From positions 62,001 to 126,000 of the forward strand of contig PAHY01000033.1 in the NCBI GenBank assembly GCA_002705055.1: 64,000 nt of DNA, read 5' to 3'. Under the pieces are notes generated by a model. That model was not told where the DNA came from. It saw only the letters and a list, made by a program, of their open reading frames with translations, and ran no database searches. This stretch comes from Planctomycetota bacterium. GTDB taxonomy: Bacteria; Planctomycetota; UBA1135. Below are positions 15,460-24,349 of the stretch, piece by piece. The stretch's first letter is position 1. The number at the start of each line of letters is the position of its first letter. The position numbers and the translations under genes are program-made.

Positions 15460-16599
15460 CTACTGCTTCACCAGCGAGAAGGTGCAGGCGCCCCAGAAAT
15501 AATGCAGCAGGGAGCCGCTCCAGACTTCGGTCACCGGACTGAGCGGACCCTCGAGTTCGATCGAGTCGCTGCCCAGCTGCGAGAAGGTGTCGTCCAGGCT
15601 GGCCGCAAAGCTGCTGTAGACCGCAGTCATGTCGGCGTCGCCGGCCACCAGTTCGACCGGGGTGCCGCCGAACTCGCCGAACTCGCCCGCGATCACCAGA
15701 CCGGTCGCGTCGAGCTCGAGGGTGAAGCTGGTCTCGCCGAAGACCGGGTGCGTCGCGGTGCCCGACCAGGCCCCGGCGATCTCGGCTTCGGTGCGCGGGA
15801 AAGCAGCCAGGTCGCGGCGCAGCACAAAGCTGCCGCTGTCGAGCGCGGAGCCGCCGAGGAAGGCGTCCTCGTAGCGCCAGGTGCCGCTGAGCGCGGTGCC
15901 CTGCGGGTTGAGCCCACCGATGAACTCATAGCGACGCAGCAGCGCGGTGCTCGCGACTTCGATCTCGAGCATCTCGCCGGCCACGCCGACGGTGAAGCTG
16001 TCAAACGGCAGTTGGAAGTTCCGTGCGCCGACCGCGACGAACTGCGGCGCGCCCGCGCCATCGGTTTCGAAGGAGGCCGCGTTGAGCGTGAGGTTGCCGG
16101 TCGAGAACAGCTCGCCCGACCAGGGGCCGACAAAGTCGAGCGTGTTCGGCACCGGGGAATCGGGGGTGGCCACGAAGGTGCCCGAGCCCACCAGCACGCC
16201 GCCCTCGCGGCGGGTCCAGCTGCCGGAGATGCGATCCTTGTCTTCGTCCATCTGCGCCGTCAGCGCGAGGCGCTGGATCCCGTTGCTTTGCGAGACCGTC
16301 AGGCTGAAGGCACCCGTGGTCGTCGCGAAGTCATCGGCGATCCGCACCGCGTACTCGCGGTAGCCCTCGCCGGCGCGCAGGAAGTTGCCGCTGCCCGCGA
16401 AGCGCAGGCCGAAGGCCAGATCGGCCTGGCCGCCGCCCTGATGAAACAGGGTGCCGCGCCACAGACCTGCGCGATCGGTCAGCGAGAAGGGATCCTGGGT
16501 CGATCCGCCGCCGCCGGAACCACCACCGGCCCGGCTGCTGCCCCCGCCCCCGCACGCTGTGAGGGAGAGGAGGACGAAGAGAAGGAGAATGCGCGACAA
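15460..16599 (-). CDS. Lipoprotein of unknown function with Gly-rich linker
   Basis: A 379-residue protein. The signal LSRILLLFVLLSLTAC ends in a lipobox (LTAC), followed by a Gly/Ser linker (GGGGSSRAGGGSGGGGST). The body consists of repeated beta-type segments with several W-x-G motifs (GLWRGTLF, GSWTRREG, GPWSGELF, GTWRYEDA, GAWSGTAT, EVWSGSLL), suggesting a beta barrel or beta-sandwich repeat of about 60-70 residues. I do not recognise a family. The start is TTG at 16599; the upstream half of the 738-residue ORF is antisense noise over the esterase gene. Confidence 0.75.
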   Translation of the reverse strand: MSRILLLFVLLSLTACGGGGSSRAGGGSGGGGSTQDPFSLTDRAGLWRGTLFHQGGGQADLAFGLRFAGSGNFLRAGEGYREYAVRIADDFATTTGAFSLTVSQSNGIQRLALTAQMDEDKDRISGSWTRREGGVLVGSGTFVATPDSPVPNTLDFVGPWSGELFSTGNLTLNAASFETDGAGAPQFVAVGARNFQLPFDSFTVGVAGEMLEIEVASTALLRRYEFIGGLNPQGTALSGTWRYEDAFLGGSALDSGSFVLRRDLAAFPRTEAEIAGAWSGTATHPVFGETSFTLELDATGLVIAGEFGEFGGTPVELVAGDADMTAVYSSFAASLDDTFSQLGSDSIELEGPLSPVTEVWSGSLLHYFWGACTFSLVKQ

Positions 16600-16707
16600 G
16601 GGAAGTGGATTGTGACACCGCCTCGGGCGTCCCGAAGCGCTCAAGTTTACCTCGGTTTTGGCTTTCGGTTGCCGAGCCTTCGGCCGAGACCCTGCGATCA
16701 TGCAGAC

Positions 16708-18117
16708 GTGACGGCCAGCCGCATCCTCTCCGCTTTTCTGCTGCTCGTTCTGCCGACCCTGGCCATCTCCGCGCCGCTCGCAGCCCAGGAACTGCAACTG
16801 GAGGCCTTCCCGAAGGATGGGCAGCTCTACCCCCGCCGCGCCGATGGCTGGGCGACGGTACAGATCGCCGGAGCGGTGCGGAGCCCCGGGTGGTCGCAGC
16901 TGGTCCTGCGGGTCGAGAAGCGGCAGGGTCTCGTCGAGGAGCAGGTGATCGACCTGAGCTACGCCGCCAGCGGCGCACCCTTCTCGACCACCACCGAGCT
17001 GCGCGCCGGCCTGCGCGACTATCACTTTCGGCTGGCTCTGCGCGGGGGCGGCGGCGAGCTGCCGGTCGCGGAGGCGCGCTCGGTCGTGGCCGGCGATGTG
17101 TTTCTGATCGGCGGGCAGTCGAACGCCGTCGCGCTGGACTACTGGAATGAGCAGCTCGCCAATCAGGATCAGAGCTGGTGGGTGCGCTCCTTCGGGACGC
17201 AGGCCCTGGGCGCGGTCGAGAGCCGCAACGATCAGACCTGGTACCTCGCCGAGGGCGAGCGACAGCGCAGTCGTGCCGCGGTCGGCGCGTGGGGTCTGGC
17301 CTTGGGCGCCAAGCTGGTGGAGCGGCTGGAAGTCCCGGTGGCGATCATCAACGGCGCCGTCGGCGGCACCGGGATCGTCGCCCATCTGCGCAACGACGCG
17401 GACCCGACCGACACCACGACCATCTACGGCCGCATGCTGTGGCGCGCCGAAGCCAGCGGGCTGCGCGAGCACGTCCGCGCGATCTTCTTCTACCAGGGCG
17501 AATCGGACGGTTCGCGCGCGGCCCTCTGGGGGCAGCGCTTCGACAAGCTGATCGCCGACTGGCGCGAGGACTATCCGCGCCTGCGCAAGATCTACCTGAT
17601 GCAGGTCCGCCAGGGCTGCGGCGTGCCGGCCGACAGCCTGATCTTCGAATCCCAGCGCGAGCTCCCGCTGCGCCATCCCGAGATCAGCCTGATGTCGACT
17701 TCAGCGCTGCCCGGGCACGACGGCTGCCACTACTTCCATGCCGGCTACGAAGCCCTCGCCACGCAGCTGGCGCGCCTCGCCGCGCGCGACTTCTACCGCC
17801 GCCCCTTCGGCCCCGAGATTCAGCCGCCCGATGCGATCGCGGCCTGGCGCGCCAACGCGGCAGGCGATCAGCTGCTGGTCGAGTTCGACGCCGCCGCCGT
17901 GGGGCTGCAGGCCCCGGCCGGAAGCGCAGCAGGCTTCGTGCTCGAGGACGGCGCCCAGGTGATCAGCATCCAGGTCCAGGGCCCGCGCCTGCTGCTGCAG
18001 CTCGACCGCCCGACCGCCGCAAGCTGGATCCGCTACATCGGCGTCGTCGGCTCCGGTGAAGTGATCCGCAACCACCTGGGGATCGGCGCGCTGCTCTTCG
18101 AGCTGCCGCTGAGCTAG
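16708..18117 (+). CDS. Secreted sialate O-acetylesterase-like (SASA, SGNH) esterase
   Basis: 469 residues with a signal peptide (RILSAFLLLVLPTLAISAPLAA). A beta-type N-terminal domain precedes an SGNH hydrolase core with the Ser nucleophile block IGGQSNAVA, the FFYQGESDG block and a C-terminal Asp-His block GHDGCHYF. This architecture removes acetyl groups from sialic acids or plant polysaccharides. The start is GTG at 16708; the first 402 codons of the track ORF are antisense to the lipoprotein gene. A clear paralogue is at 24350-25753. Confidence 0.85.
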   Translation: MTASRILSAFLLLVLPTLAISAPLAAQELQLEAFPKDGQLYPRRADGWATVQIAGAVRSPGWSQLVLRVEKRQGLVEEQVIDLSYAASGAPFSTTTELRAGLRDYHFRLALRGGGGELPVAEARSVVAGDVFLIGGQSNAVALDYWNEQLANQDQSWWVRSFGTQALGAVESRNDQTWYLAEGERQRSRAAVGAWGLALGAKLVERLEVPVAIINGAVGGTGIVAHLRNDADPTDTTTIYGRMLWRAEASGLREHVRAIFFYQGESDGSRAALWGQRFDKLIADWREDYPRLRKIYLMQVRQGCGVPADSLIFESQRELPLRHPEISLMSTSALPGHDGCHYFHAGYEALATQLARLAARDFYRRPFGPEIQPPDAIAAWRANAAGDQLLVEFDAAAVGLQAPAGSAAGFVLEDGAQVISIQVQGPRLLLQLDRPTAASWIRYIGVVGSGEVIRNHLGIGALLFELPLS

Positions 18118-18121
18118 TCGG

Positions 18122-19687
18122 TCACTTCGCGGCTTTCTTGACTGACGGCTGCGCATAGGGCGGCTCGTCGAACAGATTGCCGCGCAGGCGTGGGTCTTCC
18201 CAGCGCTCGAGCTCGGCGAAGAGCTGGCGCCGCAGCTGTTCGCGCAGCGCGTCGAACTTCGGGTCGCCGGCGCGATTCACCACCTGGTGCGGGTCGTCGG
18301 CCAGGATGTAGAGCTCTTCGGGCAGGCGTTGGCCAAAGCCAAGCTTCCAGTGCCAAGCGATGCTCTCGTCGGCCTGATTACGCACCATCCAGGCCTTGGT
18401 CGGGCTGGCATCGATGTCCGGGTAGGCCGCGTAGGTGTCGTTGGCCAGCTTGTCGAAGGGCAACTCAGCCTCTCCCTCAATCGGGTCGCCGTTTGGCGTG
18501 CGCTGATAGGTGAAGTTCAGGATCAGCAGCGCATCGGCCGTGCGGATTGCGCGCGAGGAGTAGCCCTGCAGTTCGGCGCGCCCGCGCCCCACGTGCCTCT
18601 CGCGGCCGATCAGCGCCCAGCCACGCAAGAGGCTGTGATCTGCCTCGCGCAGGGCGGGCAGCAGGTCCTGACCGTTCATGCCCTCGACCGCATCGACCCC
18701 CGCGGCCGCGAGGACCGTGGGCGCGACGTCGATCAGGGAAATCGGCTGCCCGACCACCTGCCCCGCCTTCACCTGGCCGGGCCAGCGCGCGGCAAACAGC
18801 ACGCGCGAGCCGAAGTCGTAGCAGTTGGTCTTGCCGCGCGGGAAGCCGGGCGCGCCGTGGTCGCCGGAGATGATGACCAGAGTGTTGTCCAGCTCTCCCA
18901 TCGCACGCAGTTCCTGCAGCAGCACGCCGCACGAGCGGTCAAAAGCCATCGCCTCGCCGAGGTAGTCCGCGAAGTCCTCGCGGATGACGGGGACGTCGGG
19001 CAGGAAGGGCGGCATCTTGCCCTGCAGCGCGTCCGGGTCGATCCCCCACAGCGCCTTGCCCGAGCCGCGCACCCACTTGCGGTGCGGGTTGGTGGGATGG
19101 AAGGAATACAGGAAGGGCTGACCCTCCTTGCGACCTTTGAGGAATGCGCGGAAGTTGGCGCGCACTTCCTCGTCGAGCAGTTGCTTGGCCGCCTCGATGT
19201 CTTCCTGCTTCGACACGAACTGCGAGTAGCCATTCACCCGCCGTCCGCCCGGCTGATAGGCCTTGCCGAAGTGCTGCCCTTTGACGTGATTCTTGTAGGT
19301 CAGCCCGACGTGATAGCCGGCGCGGCCCAGGATCTGCCCATAGCCGTCGACTTGCAGCCAGGGGTCGTCCGCTTCGCCGTACCAGTTGTGGTGCAGTTGC
19401 GAACAGGAGCCGTTGCGGAAGAAGTGCCGCCCGGAAACCAGCGCCGCGCGCGAGGGCGTGCACGAGGGCGCGCTGACAAAAGCGTTGGTCGCCAGCACGC
19501 CCTGCTCCGCGATCCAGTCGAAGTTCGGCGTCGCGATCGCGTCGTTGACCGACGGCCGCGCCTCGTCCGCATAGGCCGAGGCATAGCGCCCTAGATCATC
19601 CGCGAACAGAATCAGGATGTTCGGCCGCTCCGGCTCAGCCTCCTGAGCAGGCGCAGCAAACGCAGCGAGGACCCACGCGAGCCACAT
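18122..19687 (-). CDS. Secreted sulfatase (type I, formylglycine-dependent)
   Basis: 521 residues with an N-terminal signal (WLAWVLAAFAAPA). The metal site NILILFADDLG and the maturation motif CTPSRAALVSGR are present; the Cys would be converted to formylglycine. Further alkaline-phosphatase-fold motifs include ISGDHGAPGFPRGKT. It is predicted to cleave sulfate esters from polysaccharides or other compounds outside the cytoplasm. The stop is 4 nt from that of the convergent SASA esterase, so the pair may deal with decorated glycans, though co-function is inference. No activating enzyme gene is in this window. Confidence 0.93.
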   Translation of the reverse strand: MWLAWVLAAFAAPAQEAEPERPNILILFADDLGRYASAYADEARPSVNDAIATPNFDWIAEQGVLATNAFVSAPSCTPSRAALVSGRHFFRNGSCSQLHHNWYGEADDPWLQVDGYGQILGRAGYHVGLTYKNHVKGQHFGKAYQPGGRRVNGYSQFVSKQEDIEAAKQLLDEEVRANFRAFLKGRKEGQPFLYSFHPTNPHRKWVRGSGKALWGIDPDALQGKMPPFLPDVPVIREDFADYLGEAMAFDRSCGVLLQELRAMGELDNTLVIISGDHGAPGFPRGKTNCYDFGSRVLFAARWPGQVKAGQVVGQPISLIDVAPTVLAAAGVDAVEGMNGQDLLPALREADHSLLRGWALIGRERHVGRGRAELQGYSSRAIRTADALLILNFTYQRTPNGDPIEGEAELPFDKLANDTYAAYPDIDASPTKAWMVRNQADESIAWHWKLGFGQRLPEELYILADDPHQVVNRAGDPKFDALREQLRRQLFAELERWEDPRLRGNLFDEPPYAQPSVKKAAK

Positions 19688-19693
19688 GGCCCC

Positions 19694-19699
19694 ACCCTA
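19694..19699 (-). promoter_or_regulatory. -10-like hexamer TAGGGT
   Basis: TAGGGT lies 6 nt before the sulfatase ATG, between the tRNA 3' end and the gene. The spacing matches the other leaderless candidates. Confidence 0.45.
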
Positions 19700-19713
19700 C
19701 ACGCGGCGAGGGA

Positions 19714-19790
<77 letters not shown>

Positions 19791-19824
19791 AGCCGGCGCC
19801 GATTGTAATGGTGCGCAACTGGTT

Positions 19825-22050
19825 CTAGTCCTCTTCAGCCTCGGGCGCGACAGGGGTGCACCCGCCATCTTGTGTGACGAGAAAGACGCGAAGCTCGCCA
19901 TTGACCAGGACCCGAACCTGATAGCGCTCGATCGAGACTTCAAGATCCCGGATACTCGCCTCTTTCCCAATTGCTCGGAGCACAGCGGATCGCACCTGAC
20001 TCGGCATCGCTGGCACCGACAATCGTCGTTCGACCTCGACGACGTCGCCGCTCGCGCTGACACGGATGCGATGAAGTTCCGCGCCACGCCTCCCTTCGTT
20101 GAGCCAAAACCGCGCCCCCTTCTCCAACTGGGTTGTCCAACTACCGGGATCAGGCGGATCATCGAAGTAAGCTCGTGCGACCATTTGCACCGACCGTGGA
20201 GGAATGACCTGACTCCATGGGTCTAAGAGACGGCGCAGCTCTTCGAGATCTTCCCCGGGCTCCACTCTCTCAGAACCTAAGAGCATTTGGAATGGGGAGT
20301 CGCCCTCAGAAGTGAGCGCCATTGGATCCGCTCCTCCCCGAATGAGAACAAGCGCCGAGGCCGGCGAAGCATTGCGCTGAAGCGCATAGTGAAGTGCCGT
20401 TCTTCCGTCGTCGCTCCTCGCATGTGGATCTGCACCTGCGTCAAGCAGTGCCTCAATGACTCCAGCCCGCACGAAACTCGACGCTTCCATGAGCGGGGTC
20501 TCACCTCTCTCAGTACGCGCTTCGAGAGGGAAGCCGAAATCCAAGAGCGCCGTCAGGACTTCCAAGTCTTCGCAGTATCTAACCCAAGCATGAAGCGGCG
20601 TGATCCCTCGCGCTGGAGTCGATGGAATCTCGCCCGCATAAGCTAGGAGAAGCCGGACAGCCTCGACTGAATCACTGTGGGCTGCCGCATAAGAAACTGG
20701 CGATTCGAGATCCCCGTACAACCAAAAGGGATCGGCGCCCGCTTCCAAGAGTACGCGCATGGCTTCCAAGGCACCTGCACGAGATGCACATGATAAGGCA
20801 TGGCCAAGCTGGCCACGGCTCCACTCCACTTCGGGGTACGCCATCAACAACGCCTTGAGCAGCTCGCCTTGATGCCGTGCGAGTAAGCGCGACTTACCAT
20901 TCCCTACCCAGCGTTCTGCGTGGGCTGGACGCACGGCATGGAAGACCGAACTGGAGTAATCATCTGCCCCAGCGGACAATGCAGAGGCATGACTATTTGC
21001 CCTGACTCTTGGGTCCGATACACGGCCTGCGAGCCAGGACACGACCTCTGGGCTGTGGTTCGCCCCCATTGCGAGCATCAAGCACGACCAACCGTCTGCG
21101 GTCTTGCTGCCGAAATCCGCACCGGCCTGATGGAGCAACTTGAGAACCTCTACCGACTGCTGGTTCGCGCTTGCCACCAATGCGACAGTCATCCCCTCTT
21201 CTGCCATCTCACGAACCGAAGAGCCGCGGCTTAAGAGCAGTTGCAAGACCCTAGGGTTTGGGTTTGTGGCAGCAGCATGCAAGAGTGGAGTCCAGCCATA
21301 TCGGTCCGTATCGTTCAATTCGCCACCTACCCCAATCCAAAGCGCGACACAATCAGGATTCGGGTTGCTCGAAGCCGCGTGCATCAGGAGAGTCCAGTCT
21401 CTCCCTCCTCCACCCGGCTCAAGATCAGGGCAAGACTCAATCATGGCGGCAGTAATCTCCGGGTCATCCTGGTGAGCTGCCACCAACTCAAGTGCGTCCG
21501 CTCCGATTGCTGAGATCTGATCCACATGGAGGCCCTCGCCCTGAAGGAGCGTGATCACTTCAGCGCTATCGTTCCATGCAGAGGCATATGCAAGTGAGTC
21601 AAGGCCTGCAAAGGGGAACTCGTTCGCGTCCGCGCCTTGGGAAAGTAGTTCGCGAAGAATGCTTGGGTTCGAATTGAATGCCGCGGCGTAGTGCAATGCC
21701 GTGTGGCCAAGCACTCGCTCGCGCATTCGGGCGCGTTCGCCGGACTCCTCCCGAACTCTGACAATTCGCAACAGGCCATCGAGCGAGGGCTCGCGATCCG
21801 AGTTCACCCATGCGTAGATGGAGATGCGATCTTGCGCATTCGGATCCTCTCCCTCCGCGATCAACTTCTGAATCTCCGCCGGGTCATGGGCTTGCGCAGC
21901 CGCGATCATCAGCCGCGTGATTCCAAACCTCGACTCGAGCTCTTCACTCCACGTGACCGAGTCCTGTTGCTGAGAGATCCCCCCATGCTGCCAGCCGTCG
22001 AGGGCGGAGCACGAGAGGGCGAGGATGAAGCTGGAAAGCAGAATCGACAT
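19825..22050 (-). CDS. Exported ankyrin-repeat protein
   Basis: 741 residues with a hydrophobic N-terminus (SILLSSFILALSCSAL) that could be a signal or lipoprotein leader. Many ankyrin units of about 33 residues follow, with phrases such as GHTALHYAAAF, GWTPLLHAAA, GRTALHYALQ and GETPLMEAS, so it is a protein-binding solenoid. The last 120 residues are a separate beta-type domain containing DPPDPGSWTTQLEKG and ending before EAEED. Base composition is visibly less GC-rich than its neighbours and codon choice is less biased, which suggests transfer. A hairpin ends 3 nt before the ATG. Confidence 0.85.
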   Translation of the reverse strand: MSILLSSFILALSCSALDGWQHGGISQQQDSVTWSEELESRFGITRLMIAAAQAHDPAEIQKLIAEGEDPNAQDRISIYAWVNSDREPSLDGLLRIVRVREESGERARMRERVLGHTALHYAAAFNSNPSILRELLSQGADANEFPFAGLDSLAYASAWNDSAEVITLLQGEGLHVDQISAIGADALELVAAHQDDPEITAAMIESCPDLEPGGGGRDWTLLMHAASSNPNPDCVALWIGVGGELNDTDRYGWTPLLHAAATNPNPRVLQLLLSRGSSVREMAEEGMTVALVASANQQSVEVLKLLHQAGADFGSKTADGWSCLMLAMGANHSPEVVSWLAGRVSDPRVRANSHASALSAGADDYSSSVFHAVRPAHAERWVGNGKSRLLARHQGELLKALLMAYPEVEWSRGQLGHALSCASRAGALEAMRVLLEAGADPFWLYGDLESPVSYAAAHSDSVEAVRLLLAYAGEIPSTPARGITPLHAWVRYCEDLEVLTALLDFGFPLEARTERGETPLMEASSFVRAGVIEALLDAGADPHARSDDGRTALHYALQRNASPASALVLIRGGADPMALTSEGDSPFQMLLGSERVEPGEDLEELRRLLDPWSQVIPPRSVQMVARAYFDDPPDPGSWTTQLEKGARFWLNEGRRGAELHRIRVSASGDVVEVERRLSVPAMPSQVRSAVLRAIGKEASIRDLEVSIERYQVRVLVNGELRVFLVTQDGGCTPVAPEAEED

Positions 22051-22053
22051 AAG

Positions 22054-22088
22054 AGAGCCGCTCGAGACGATCTATCCCGAGCGGCTCT
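22054..22088 (-). terminator. 11-bp hairpin between the S8 peptidase gene and the ankyrin gene
   Basis: AGAGCCGCTCG and CGAGCGGCTCT form a perfect 11-bp stem with a 13-nt loop. It lies 22 nt after the peptidase stop and ends 3 nt before the ankyrin ATG. There is no proper U-run, so it may instead mask the ankyrin start. Confidence 0.5.
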
Positions 22089-22109
22089 GATTCTGACAGA
22101 CTTTCTTCG

Positions 22110-24275
22110 CTACGGCAGCACCGTGACGGGAACTGCTTCGCTGACGGTGCGGATGGTCGGGTCGCCGGCGCTGCTCTTGGTGTACATCGCCACCAGGAAA
22201 GTGCGGCCGACCAGGGCGCCGCTGTTGGGGATCTGCAGCGATGCGGTCGCCTCGCCGGCGGCGTTCAGATTGCCCGACATGCCGGGCAGGCCCGCGGTCA
22301 GCGCCCAGTAGGAATCGACCTTCATCGGCAGCGCGTAGCCATCGCCCAGCACGGCGATGTTGGGCAGTCCGGCGCCCGAGATGTGGGCCTGATAGTAGGT
22401 GTTGGGGCGATAGCGCGCTTCGAAGTCGAAGCTGATGGTCGCGCCGATCCGCGGCGCGCCGCCGACCTCGATCCGGGCTTCACCGCTGTCGTACTTGCTC
22501 GACCACGCCACCGCGAAGGGCTCCGTGCTGCCGTCAAAGCGCTGGCTGACAAAGCGGGCCGTGTACAGGCCCGTGCTGCTCGGCGTGAACTTGAGAATCT
22601 CGAAGGGGTTCGAGGCGTTGGCGCTGGATGCCACCGTATTCCCCGCCGGATCGAGGATGACCAGATCCAGATCCATGTTCAGCACATCGGTGCTGTACGA
22701 GGAGTTCGCGGTCGAGAACCACAGGCCGCAGACGCGCACCTCATTCCCCTGCGCGGCGCCGAAGCGCACCTCGTACGCGTTGTTGGCGTTGGCGAAGTCC
22801 GCCGCGCTCAGCATGGCGGTGTGGAAGTTGCCGTCGCGCGCCACGCGGTCGGCGGCGGAGGCATGCACCCCGCCGGCACCGTCGCGCTCCGAGAGCACGT
22901 CGTCGCCTTCGATGTTATGCCAGGCCGAAGCCATCAGGATAGCCTTCACCGCCTCCGGCTGGCCGCGCAGCGCCGGCTCGCGGGTTGCCAGCAGGGTGGC
23001 GACTCCGCAAGTCAGCGGACTGGCCGAAGAAGTGCCACCAAAACCGTTGTAGTAAGTCGAGGTACCAGTGGTGTCGACGTCGTCACCGGGGCTGGCGAGC
23101 TCGGGCTTCTCATGGCCCTCGGCCGGGTCCCAGTACGAGCTGTAGCTGGCCATCGCGTCGTTCGCCCAGCGCGCGTCATTGCTGTCGTTGTACGAACCCG
23201 AGTTGGTCGAGTTGTAGCCGTTGCCCGGCGTCGTCGTGTACGGCGTCGAGGAGTTGCCCTGGTTGCCGGTCGACTTGAACATCATCACGCCGAAGTTGCG
23301 GATGGTGTAGTCGAAGTAGCGGTCGAGGTAGACGATCTGTCCCTTGCTGCCGTTCCACCACGAGCAGTTGCCGAAGTCGATGCCGTTGTTGATCGCGGCG
23401 TTCCAGCTTGCGGGGGCGCCGCTGTCGCCGGTGCCATCCGCGCTGTAGATCTGTGGCAAGCCATAGGCGGCGCCGCGCAGGCTGCCGTCATCCATGGCGA
23501 TGTTGCCGGCGCAGGCGCTAGCATGCGAACCCACCGCGCCGTTGCCGTAGATCCAGATCACTGGCGGAAGATAGGGGTTGTTCTTGGTGACGTGGTCGGG
23601 GTCGTTGACCATCGTCTTCACCGGCGAGTTCGCCGCCGTCAGGCCCGATGCCCAGACCAGCGGGGTGCGCAGCGTGCCCTGCGCGTGCTCCTGCTCGGTG
23701 TACACCTCGGGGAAACAGTAGTAGGCCTCGTCGACCAAGGCGTGCCCGGCCGCGCGCCGCACCTCGCCCACCGGAAGCTCGACGTAGACCACCGGCCAGG
23801 CGGCGAGCAGTTGGGTCACGTTCCAGCCCTGCTCCCGGCAATGCTGGGCGAAGTCCGCGGTGCGCGCGGCGAACCAGGCCTCCGCGGCATCGCGGGCGTC
23901 GCGGCGCGCCTGCTCGACGCCCGCTCCGCCGGCCACCCCCGCATTAAGGATCGCGCGCCAGTCGGGGGCGTCCTCGCACTGCAGCCAGAACACCACCTCG
24001 ATGGTCTCGTCATCGCTGCGCTGCGCCAGCTGATCGAGCAGCTCCGGGGCCAGCTTGCCGTTCTGCTCCTGCCGCAGCCGATGCTCGGTCCGACGGAGCT
24101 GATCCACGTCCACCTCCATCCCATGCTGGTCGAGCGCGCGACGACGCACCAAGCCCACCTCGGGGTCGAGCCAACGCTGCTCCACGACGCTCCGCCCGAG
24201 CAGCGGAAACTCCCAACGCTGTTCAAGCAGCGGCTCCTGCTGGGCAAGGGGAAGGAGAATGAGGGCGGCAAACAT
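22110..24275 (-). CDS. Secreted subtilisin-like serine peptidase (S8)
   Basis: 721 residues with a short N-terminal signal (MFAALILLPLAQQ), a charged propeptide-like region to about residue 170, a peptidase domain, and a C-terminal beta region. The catalytic His block reads VGSHASACAGNIA, the oxyanion Asn is in FKSTGNQGN, and the Ser block is GFGGTSSASPLTCGVATLL. The Asp block is not canonical: MVNDPDH stands where a D-T/S-G motif is expected. The family cleaves extracellular proteins. It is divergent from the second SASA esterase and has TATTCT 8 nt before ATG. Confidence 0.85.
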   Translation of the reverse strand: MFAALILLPLAQQEPLLEQRWEFPLLGRSVVEQRWLDPEVGLVRRRALDQHGMEVDVDQLRRTEHRLRQEQNGKLAPELLDQLAQRSDDETIEVVFWLQCEDAPDWRAILNAGVAGGAGVEQARRDARDAAEAWFAARTADFAQHCREQGWNVTQLLAAWPVVYVELPVGEVRRAAGHALVDEAYYCFPEVYTEQEHAQGTLRTPLVWASGLTAANSPVKTMVNDPDHVTKNNPYLPPVIWIYGNGAVGSHASACAGNIAMDDGSLRGAAYGLPQIYSADGTGDSGAPASWNAAINNGIDFGNCSWWNGSKGQIVYLDRYFDYTIRNFGVMMFKSTGNQGNSSTPYTTTPGNGYNSTNSGSYNDSNDARWANDAMASYSSYWDPAEGHEKPELASPGDDVDTTGTSTYYNGFGGTSSASPLTCGVATLLATREPALRGQPEAVKAILMASAWHNIEGDDVLSERDGAGGVHASAADRVARDGNFHTAMLSAADFANANNAYEVRFGAAQGNEVRVCGLWFSTANSSYSTDVLNMDLDLVILDPAGNTVASSANASNPFEILKFTPSSTGLYTARFVSQRFDGSTEPFAVAWSSKYDSGEARIEVGGAPRIGATISFDFEARYRPNTYYQAHISGAGLPNIAVLGDGYALPMKVDSYWALTAGLPGMSGNLNAAGEATASLQIPNSGALVGRTFLVAMYTKSSAGDPTIRTVSEAVPVTVLP

Positions 24276-24283
24276 AGGAATCC

Positions 24284-24289
24284 AGAATA
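24284..24289 (-). promoter_or_regulatory. -10-like hexamer TATTCT
   Basis: TATTCT lies 8 nt before the S8 peptidase ATG, in the 74-nt divergent region shared with the SASA esterase. Confidence 0.45.
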
Positions 24290-24349
24290 GTTGGAAACCG
24301 TGACTCCGTGGGCGCCGTCCACTAGATCCGCCCGGCTCGGCCTTCCTCC

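Noticed and set aside
15502-16707. N-terminal 402 codons of the 871-residue plus ORF
   Set aside because: Overlaps the lipoprotein gene on the other strand; the signal peptide of the esterase starts at GTG 16708.
22383-24290. 635-residue plus-strand ORF opposite the S8 peptidase
   Set aside because: Val/Arg/His-rich shadow with no domain; the minus-strand product has catalytic blocks.
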